Positions 55,180 to 64,000 of a stretch of DNA of 64,000 nucleotides are shown one piece after another. The notes under the pieces are model-generated. The model searched no databases, was not told the origin of the DNA, and was given only the letters and a program-made list of their open reading frames with translations. The stretch's first letter is position 1. Each line of letters starts with the position of its first letter. Source of the DNA: Diogma glabrata (Eukaryota; Arthropoda; Insecta; Diptera; Cylindrotomidae); NCBI GenBank assembly GCA_963693315.1, contig OY856186.1:79489040-79553039 (forward strand), in the 5' to 3' direction. The translations under genes and the position numbers were made by a program.

Positions 55180-57900
55180 TTACATCGATAGCCTCTGGTC
55201 GGTAAGGCCAACTTATCAAAGCAGAAGAAACTACTGGGAGACATCCGCTTTGCTACAACACATTAGCAAAATGTTGGTTGGCAAATAATCCTTGACAACT
55301 CAAAGTTGCTTCTTCTTCCTAAGAAATACAAGACCTCCGATGTTGGTCCCATCACACTGTAGATTAAACTTTAAAACTGACCCTATAATGTCTCTAATTT
55401 TATTATCAATATTTACTTCTTCAGTTCTATCAATCTTTTGGAAAGGCAATTGCGATCGATCTAGCGTAAGCGGGATGGTCCATGTCACCACAGTGGATGA
55501 TCAATTAATTCTCTCAATGATGCTACGTGGAGCACAATCTGCACGGTTATCATTTCACGATACGTGTTGCCATTTATCACGAGAAAGTTTATCATAAAAT
55601 TTCGATTGACGACAGATGTTTCCCATCTTCGTGAATGTGTAGGATGTGTGAGATGTGTGGATGTGAAGGCGTCCTCATATAACTGTTCGTAGTTTTTCCA
55701 ACTACAACTCCAATCGGGGAATCGAAATCTGCTTAATCCTTTGGTCTTTGAGAACACAAGCAAACTACAATTGTCGTAACTATAAATATGTGACCCGTCT
55801 GAAAATCCATGCAATTCAACACTCTTAACCGATCTCGGTATCACAATATGCTGTAGCTCTGTTAGATAAAATCTTATTTGTTCCCATTTTTCCTGTACTT
55901 CGAAAGGTATTTTATCATCACAACCGAAATTTAATACCCGAAGTTGTTGAAAGAATATATTTATTTAATGGTTGTTGGAGATGGCCAGCCTAACGGATCG
56001 ATGATTTTTGCAACTTCCAATAAAATATTGTGTATTGTGAACATCAGGTTTTTACTTATATTAAAGGACTTTACTTAAATTATCGTAAAGTGAAAACCAC
56101 TTTATTCAAATTAGCTTCGTTGCTGAAATCTACTTTATTCATCTCTTTCTCTTCTTGGGGAATATTTTTCAAGATTTTGAGATCGTTCAAACCCCATTTC
56201 CTCAAATTGGGTTAGGCTCAATTGTACAGTACTAAGAAAACTTTTAACCTTGATTAGCTCCTATTGAGCTTTATCGATTGTTTTCGCTCCATTCACGAGT
56301 TCTTCGAAGTAGAAATCGTTTTCTATAATTTGTGCGCTATATGTTTGGATATGAACTTCTATGTATTTTGCTCAATTTGGATACAACCTTGTCACAAGAT
56401 ACCCTTGTGGTACCGCATGCAACTCTAAGTAGCCAAAAATTGTATTTTGGTGAAGATGGTTCCCTTTGCCATACAATTCTCTGATATTTGATATCCTTAC
56501 GATCAAATAGCATCTGCCGGTATACTTTTTCAATGTCCACCTTGAGTACTATTTTGAGGAAGCGGAACTGTTAAACTATGTTCAGTAATAAGATTGAATT
56601 GTAGGGCCGATCAATAAGTAGTCTTTGAGTGATTTATTGGTAGTTGATCGAGCTTAAACATTATTGACTTCAGGATCTGGCATATACTCCATGTGGCTCA
56701 GCATCTCATATGCATCTATGAAGCCTTGATATTTGTTTTTAAAATCTACATCTCGTTGAAATCTAGCCATGATGGATTTTGAAGTTCGATCACCAAACTA
56801 TTGCAATCCATCTTTAATTTTTAGAATGGCAATCTCGCACCATGATTCATTCATTGTCCACTCTTTTATAGGTGTTTTCAAAATTTACTTTGTACAACTT
56901 CTCATCTTAGTAAATGGTACGATTTCCGGGACTTTCCTACTTTCCAAAACATTTTTAATGCTCTATCGATGTCAACTTCGGATGAGGAACTATGGGAACC
57001 TCATCTTCGTTTTTAATTTGGTCTGATTTCATAATTTTTGAAAATTCCAACCAAGATATCATTAGGCTCCAGAATATTATATTTTGGAACGGTAAAATTT
57101 TTTTTTTTTTAGTTGATCGTTTAGAGGATTTGAATTGCATTTCTGGGATTCATACTGCTAGTGAAGACATAAAAAAATATTGGATTCTACTGAGTTCAAG
57201 GGATCATATCGGAAGATTAATTTCATATCTGTTATATCCCTCTTGTTACAGCTGCTGGAGAAGAACATATTCCGGTAACGGTAGTTTTTGAATTTACTCT
57301 ACTCAGATAAAATCTCCGTACATAAGCTTCAGTGATGAAGATATGCGGCAATGAGTCAAGGAGTATTTATGCATTGATGAATTTTGCTGCAACGTTTTTC
57401 AACATAGATCAACGCTGTTGGCAATAAACTAATTGGAACCTTATAAGAACCATCTTTTAAAGTATCTTCAGAAATATAAAAGCTTTGCAACATTAATGTA
57501 CAGCGATATGATAATTCTTCTGAAACATTTTAATTGAGAATTGCATTGTGATGAAATGTTTATATTTGGTGTTGCACCTAGATGAAGACTTGAATCATGT
57601 TTTCGTTTGCACATAACTTTGGAAAAACCTCAATAAAGTTGGCCTCGGTGATAGTGAAAAGTTTGCAGCGTCACCAATCAATAGACCTTAAATACTGAAT
57701 TTTATGTACAGTTGGTACAGTCTTATTTTCATGGACCAACGATGTAAACAAATCATAAAAAGAAATCCAATATTTGTAATTTCCATCAAATGATGGAATA
57801 TGCCATCGCGCTAGGATCCCAGAGGATTGGGTAGTATTATTTTCTTCACTTGAGACTGTTGTTGGGGTTATATCGATGGTTTTGGTTTTGACTATGAATT
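55180..57900 (-). pseudogene. Third BEL/Pao relic
   Basis: On the minus strand from 57900 down: LLPTALIYVEK (protease start, near 57420), an RT piece DIEKVYRQMLFDRKDIKYQR followed by IVWQR (56540-56450; family 'DI.KMYRQI.....D..YQRI.WR'), then IPRSVKSVELHGFSDGSH (RNase H start, 55840-55785; family 'IPR.......LHGFSDAS'). The palm YVDD and the integrase are not found, and frames change often. It is inverted relative to the other two BEL relics, so it is an independent insertion. Confidence 0.8.
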
Positions 57901-60900
57901 TAATTTAGGTCAACTATGAATTTAATTTTCTCATTAAAATTTTTCATCTATCTCAAACAACGCGCTTTCATTTTCGACATATAATAAATATAAATTTTCT
58001 TGTTGCAATAGAATTTATTTTTCTTCTTGTAATTAATTAATAATTGAGTGTGATGCTTATCCTCAATTTTGATTTTCAGGCAAGATGGCATCGCATATGT
58101 TTTTTTTTCATATCTTCAAAATCTTCAATTATAATTATTTCCAATCCGATCCGGCTCGAAGGACCATGTTTATTCTTCAACTACTTACCATGTCACTGGA
58201 ATTTTGATTTTTAGTATCACAATTTAATTTATTTTAGTCACTTTGAGTGTTCTCTAGCTAGAGAATGACCACTTTTTTATGATTAATTTACTGACAGGTC
58301 TTAAGACTAAACTTCATTGAACCTTAATTAACAAGTTGGCAATCTAAATTGCTATATACGTAAAACATGTTTGAATTTTCAAATTGTAAGTTTTGTATGG
58401 ACTGCATTTTCGTACGTCTTACTTTCAAATTTTTCTTTGCTTAATGTTTAATAAAAATAAAAACCAACAAAAATTTAATAAATAGCTACAACTTACTTAC
58501 TTTGGGGATTTTCTTTAAATTACATGGAGAGCGGGAGTCTGCACCAATCATGGGGTGAGAAAAATTGTTTAATTATATTTTGTTGGTCAAAGAAAATGAA
58601 AGGGTGGAGATAACCTTTTGTCTTTCTGAGTTGTTGGAGCAGAACTTTCTTTTAACCTTTGTTTCAATTCAATTAACCTAATAATTATCGCGTGCTTCCA
58701 TAATTTCAAAACGTCCGAAGATAAAGTATATCAAATTCACTAAAGCTAGTTGAAACAAAAACTCAAGGAGCGCGTATTCTCAAGTCGTCAGGATTGCTTA
58801 CAGTAAGCCTAATCTCTAATCAGCCATTCGTTATAGTATGTTAAAAAGAAGAAATGTAAACAGATACTTTGATATCAACATAGTGGGGCAAGGATCGAAT
58901 TGAAAAGTGCATACAGTCACTGTATAAAAACTCTACATTGGAATAAAACCATAAATTATGGAGGACCTGGAGCTGCTTCTTGGTAGTCTTCCTGTTTCAC
59001 TTTATAATCATTTGGCTAAAGGTAGTGTTCAGGGTTTTGATGTGTTGCATTTCTGAACAAAATTCTACAAACCACCACCTCAACCAAATACAAAGCTGGT
59101 GCAGACTCGGCAACTCGTTATTAAACGAGTTTAAACAATGGAATGGTGCATCTTATCTACCACTGACCTTAACATTTATGGCACAGATAAATCCAACTTA
59201 GTCTTAACACTGCCACTTCCACTTCAATTGAGCTACAATTTCATTAAAACCTCATCATGGATTCAAAAACACAACTAGAAATGGCATCGACTACAACTGA
59301 CACATAAAACAAAATCTGTTACCACAGTAGGCTTTTAGGTTGCTACGAAGCTATTTAACCCGTAAAAGTTCATTTTTCTAAATACTTTTCAGCTACGTGA
59401 ATCAATGCATTCAACACAACTGATCGTCTTTTTTATTCATATTTTGTCTTCATCCGATCCGAAATGTTTTTTTTTTAACTTCCCGATATGGGAAGTTATT
59501 GTTTTTGGGTCGAAGTTTCGAAATCGAAATTTTTATGATATCTTTACGTTTCATGACCTCCTGAAGCTGTTAAGACTATTTTTAGCTGGCAGTCTGTATG
59601 TGTGTGTGTGTGTGTTAATGTATGTATGTATTTTTGCCAAATTTTTGCCCAACGCTTTCTCAACAACGGATGGCTCGATTTTAAAGAAAATGGTCGCAAT
59701 CGATGTATCTCGGCGTAACTTAGAGCCCAGTCCTTTTATAGTGAAAATAAATCATTTGTTTCTTAGTGGTTTCCAAAAAACTGAAAATCATCTCTTGCAA
59801 ATATCATGAGATTAAATAATGCTATCAAGATCATGAAACTTCCAATTTGTTTGTCATCATGTCAAACATTTATAATGAGATTTGTATAAACAATTGCTAT
59901 CTTAGTTTTTGAGATTTTTAACAAAATGTGAAAAAACTACGTGTTATTTTCGCTACGCAAGCGCATGAGATCTTGATGAAACTTTTGAAATAAATGAGCT
60001 GTATACGCGCGGCTGTATTTGATTCGGGTTTATTTGAATATAGAGAATATGAGCTTTTTTTAAAATTTGGCAAAGAAGTCGGGGAGGATCTCTGTGGATC
60101 AACTGTTGAACAACTGTTTTTTTAAACTTCAATAACACTCAGTCCTGACATTCAATTTTGTTGAAACTTAGAGCATAAGGTTTTTGTAATGTTCATAGTA
60201 ATTTTACAACTTCCGGTTTGCCACTTTAAATAGCTTTATCCTATTTTTTTTAAATATATCACTACAACAGTCACAGCTATGAAGTGTTTTTGACGAATCT
60301 TTTGTTAAATATTTCAGTTAACATGAGAAGGAACAAATTTGCTTTTGAGGTGTCTTGTATATATTGTTCGGTGTTCATCAAGCAAATGCTGACATTTTAT
60401 CTTACCGATAGCCGATAGGTTAGTGTTGAGTGATGATTTGATTTATAAATGTTGAATGATGATTTGGTTTCAATAATGTGAACAATAAATGAACAATAAA
60501 AACTTGTACGATTTGATTACACAACATATATATATTTATTTTTAAATTAATTTTTATTAGCTACTGAATACAAACAAACTCGTTTTAATAATTATTGTTG
60601 CTTCTTGCTTGAAGTTAAAAAAACCTAATATTAATATATTACATAAATTACATTATATATTTTTGTTAACAGTGTAGCTGCTGTAATCTGCTGTAATTTG
60701 ATTTCCGATGTGTTGCCATAGAGTTAAAGTATAATAAAGAGCCAAAATATGTTACTTTTAGAATGAACGTTTGGAACAGTTAGGTTGTTGACTGTAGTGT
60801 TGGAGATCATTTTTGATATTGACATTGTAATGATATCTTCACCTTTCAATACCTTCTGAATCGGTCTAGAAAAGTTATATTAGTTTGCATTCTGAGTGTT

Positions 60901-61385
60901 AGTATGTTCTTAAATTTAAACATGATTACACACACACATTCAAATTCTATTTAAACTATTAGAATTGATGCGTCGTTTAATAAATAAATCTTAATTTTGC
61001 GTACTTTAGGCTTTAGAAACTCTAATTGAGCTAATAGTTGCGTTTTTTTCATTTGGGTCAGCGTCAAGGTTTGAAAAAAACGATGTGGGTCACGCAAAGA
61101 AAAAAAGTCAGACAAGTGCGAATAAAATTCGCTCGTCAAGGGTTCCGTGAATGTAAAGAAAACAATATCAAAATAATTTACATAAAGTTGTGTTGTAAAG
61201 GGTTTATATTGCCAGACCATAGACACATAAAAACTAAATGGTTCATCGTAAATATCAATAGTTAATGTCAATCTCATCTAAATTGATCGAAATGATATAA
61301 AAAATATTACTTTAGGTTAAATGATATCCATAGCTATTTATGGTAGCTAAGGAACGACTCAATTCTGTTAAACAACGACGAAATT
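57901..61385. other. No recognisable gene
   Basis: AT-rich. Contains a hairpin repeat at 59476-59498, a TG microsatellite at about 59599-59615 and a 14-bp palindrome TCTCTAGCTAGAGA near 58251. A short frame beginning at 58960 (MEDLELLLGSLPVSL) ends after 32 codons and cannot be assigned. Confidence 0.5.
59476..59498. repeat. TAACTTCCC...GGGAAGTTA hairpin of an interspersed repeat
   Basis: 9-bp perfect arms with loop GATAT, followed by TTGTTTTTGGGTCGAAG and a TG microsatellite. This layout resembles a repeat I recall from several insect genomes, not verified. The downstream 300 bp probably belong to it. Confidence 0.6.
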
Positions 61386-63600
61386 TAGGGGTGGAGTGGT
61401 GTTAACGCTAAAAATAGGACTTTTTTGACAATAATTCAAAAACTGTGCATCGCAAGATTCTAAAATAATTGTAATGTTTCTTAATTTTGGTGTTCTTTCA
61501 AATGACACTCATGCGAGCCAAAAAACCTTTTTTTCACGATTCCCCACTCCTATTCCCTAAACACGTAGAATTAAAACTACTTGAGGCTTCGCTATATTTT
61601 TCGTTAAGGGTTTATCAAACTTCCTATCTCTATGAATTTTTTCAAATTTTTCTGTCCATCAACGAAGAAACGTATAGGGGGGGGGGACCAACTTTTTGTT
61701 GCACTTTTTTGAGAATAAATAACAAACGGTGCATCGCAAAATTCTAAAAAAACTGTATTGTTTTTTAATTTTGGTGCTCTATCAAATGACATCCCACTCA
61801 TGCGGGTCAAAAAACAATTTTTCACCCTTCCCCACTCCCATCCCCTAAACACATAGAAATAAAATCACTTGAAGCTTCGCTATATTTTTCGTGTTCCATA
61901 GAATTATAAGCTCATCGCTTTACTAAAATTTTCAGTTCTTTCTATAGCAACAATTTTTTTGTGTTAGATTACATAAGTTCGACATTTAGGTCGGTGCTTG
62001 AAAACAACGTATAATTTTAACAATATTTAAAATTAACAAAAGATCAATTTTTGACTTAAACAATAGCATATTAAACAACCCTAAAATAATTGCAGGTTAT
62101 CGAACTTACCATTCAATTAAAACTCAACATTTTCTAAAGTTATACAAGAAATTTAATAAACCAGTAATTATGAATGGATTACAAGCGTGGATCTTAACAC
62201 AAACTAACAAATCACATCAATCTGATTTGAACCTTGAGAATTTACGCCACCTTTTGGGCCCACTTATGGCATACAATACAATACAATATACAATAGATAG
62301 TAAAGGACCGTGATAATTTTGAAATAAAGTCTTCTTTCTTTTGGATAACTGGTTATATTCACTCTAAAAGAGTTGCAAAATTAAGAATTGCTCTAAGAAT
62401 CAGTATAAAGGATGACATGACTAAAAATTTACACGCCAGTCCCACTCGATATTGCTATTCGGGTTAAAAAAGCTTTATTTCACCTTACCATTCCTACCCT
62501 TTCAAAACGATTAATAAATATTTGATACATGGGGGGACGGTCTGAATTTTGAACATTTTTGATCATAACTCAAAAACTGTGCACCGCAAAATTCTAAAAA
62601 AATTTGCAATGATTTTTAAATTAGGCGCTCTTTCAAATGACACTCCATTCGCTTGGGTCAAAAAAAGTTTTTTTTTACCTTCTTTACCCCGGTCCCCTAA
62701 ACACTCAGAAATATAATTATTTGAGACTTCGGTATAATTTTCATACAAAATTTACCAAATTGCCTAACTCTGTGAATTTTTTCAAATTTTTCTGTCGATC
62801 AGTGTCGAAACGTAGGGGGGGGGAACGGTTTGAATTTTGCACTTTTTTGTCCATAACTCAAAAACTGTGCACCGCAAAATTCTAAAAAAAACTGCAACAA
62901 ATTTTAAATTAGGTGCTCTTTTAAATGACACCCCACTCGCTTGGGTCAAAAAAGTTTTTTTTTTACCCTCTTTACCCCGGTCCCCTAAACACTCAGAAAT
63001 ATAATTATTTGAGACTTCGGTATAATTTTCATACAAAATTTACCAAATTGCCTAGCTCTGTGAATTTTTTCAAATTTTTCTGTCGATCAGTGTCGAAACG
63101 TAGGGGGGGGGGGGGGGAACGGTTTGAATTTTGCACTTTTTTGTCCATAACTCAAAAGCTGTGCACCGCAAAATTCTAAAAACAACTGCAACGAATTCTA
63201 AATTAGGTGCTCTTTCAAATGACACCCCACTCGCTAGGGTCAAAAAAGTTTTTTTTTACCCTCTTTACACCGGTTCCCTAAACACACAGAAATATAATTA
63301 TTTGAGACTTTGGTATAATTTTCATACAAAATTTACCAAATTTCTTAACTCTGTGAATTTTTCCAAATTTTTCTGTCAATCAGTGTCGAAACGAAGGGGG
63401 GGGGGGGGAACGGTATGTTTTTGACAATAACTCAAAAACTGTGCATTGCAAAATTCTAAAAAAAATTGCAATGATTTCTAAATTAGGTGCTCTTTCAAAT
63501 GACACCCCACTTGACCACATTTTAAATAGTGTTTTTACCCCTCCTCATTTCCACCCCCTTAATAAATCTAATTATGAGAATATGACACTTTTATATATTT
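61386..63600. repeat. Tandem array of ~290-bp units with long G runs
   Basis: Units begin at G runs near 61387, 61675, 62531, 62813, 63101 and 63396. Each contains AACTGTGCACCGCAAAATTC, CTCTTTCAAATGACACCCC, CCCTAAACACTCAGAAATAT and ATTTTTTCAAATTTTTCTGT. The G runs reach 16 bases. The array is interrupted at about 61893-62525 by unrelated DNA with a LINE fragment. It has no genuine genes; open frames there are by-products of the repeat. Confidence 0.85.
62085..62290 (+). pseudogene. LINE RT C-terminal fragment inside the tandem array
   Basis: AGYRTYHSIKTQHFLKLYKK followed by PVIMNGLQAWILTQT and ENLRHLLGPL corresponds to the LINE pattern 'AG.+AY......LYKTLI+PV..YGSE.WTLT.......RKI.GP'. Only this stretch remains. 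It belongs to the DNA that interrupts the array. Confidence 0.65.
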
Positions 63601-64000
63601 TTTATTAAAACTGTACTAATTTTTCTATCATTCCAAATACATTTGAAAATTTTCGATCAGTTAGGTTCGGAGCTAATCGAGTTAAGAAAACACGCAAAAA
63701 ACCTCATTATTCAGAATTATACAAAAAATGGTGAGCTGTAAAATTCCAAGATAAATTTTTAAGGAATACTGAAATGAAGCCCTTTCATATGATACCCTAC
63801 TTGAATCTATAAAAAAATCTATTTTCTCAAAGGTCTCACATCGAACCCCTGTAAACCAAACGAAAACCACTTTAGTTTTATTTGTATTCGTCATTTCATG
63901 TGGACAGAGTAGTTTTATACGCACCTCAAATTTCAAGTCCATAGCATTTATAGTTTACGAGATAATCGATATAATGTGAAAAACTCGTTTTACTCTCACC
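63601..64000. other. Continuation of diverged array-like sequence
   Basis: Contains CCTTTCATATGATACCCTAC (near 63781), a diverged form of the array word TTTCAAATGACACCCC, so this is probably an older unit or a related element. No gene. Confidence 0.5.

Noticed and set aside
58960..59058. Short frame MEDLELLLGSLPVSL as the first exon of a host gene
   Set aside because: It ends after 32 codons with no evident splice donor or partner exon.
59405..59809. 134-codon open frame
   Set aside because: It runs through the TAACTTCCC hairpin repeat and the TG microsatellite; the protein (VCVCVLMYVC) is translated repeat.
61487..63424. Several 80-97 codon frames on both strands
   Set aside because: They repeat with the 290-bp units and shift with the G-run length, so they are by-products of the array.

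Overview
This is an AT-rich, intron-poor, repeat-dominated stretch of an animal genome, most likely an insect. The evidence is the mix of elements: a Polinton/Maverick, three BEL/Pao relics, three Ty3/gypsy elements, LINE fragments and foldback elements. I found no convincing host gene. The species cannot be read from the sequence.

Bases 1 to about 9865 hold most of a Polinton (Maverick) giant DNA transposon; its left end lies outside the window. In order it carries protein-primed DNA polymerase B (+), a retroviral-type integrase with a chromodomain (-), a 212-aa protein (+), and then a tight minus-strand block: adenain-like protease, double-jelly-roll major capsid protein, a small basic capsid-associated protein, a penton-like minor capsid protein, three small conserved or basic proteins, and the packaging ATPase. 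All frames inside the window are open except the N-terminus of the integrase. The set combines replication, integration, capsid assembly, maturation and packaging, so the element looks like an integrated polintovirus.

Bases 10362-18285 are a BEL/Pao retrotransposon full of stops, split by about 3.8 kb of unclassified DNA. Bases 21990-24060 are a second BEL/Pao relic. Bases 24309-25852 hold the most striking object: three head-to-tail copies of a 456-bp unit plus one inverted partial copy, flanked by an 11-bp direct repeat. Every copy contains a hammerhead ribozyme motif with a complete core (GUC cleavage site, CUGAUGA, GAAA, 6-bp stem III and an extended stem II). I read it as a retrozyme-like or Penelope-like non-coding retroelement.

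Bases 26507-30100 (minus) are a Ty3/gypsy relic whose reverse transcriptase is interrupted by a 1.8-kb element with inverted ends and a tRNA-like piece inside. Bases 34561-38773 are a young Ty3/gypsy element with near-identical LTRs. Its gag starts with a SAP-like domain and is joined in frame to the end of RNase H and integrase, so protease and reverse transcriptase are missing; one TGA interrupts the integrase zinc finger.

The rest holds a LINE relic (40499-41852), a third gypsy relic (about 42990-44640, minus), three composite repeats made of a SINE-like head and a minisatellite (46541, 49684 and 53979), a 1.4-kb foldback element (52475-53900), a third BEL/Pao relic (55180-57900, minus), and a tandem array of about 290-bp units with long G runs (61386-63600) interrupted by a LINE fragment. 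All identifications come from reading motifs; no database search was run.
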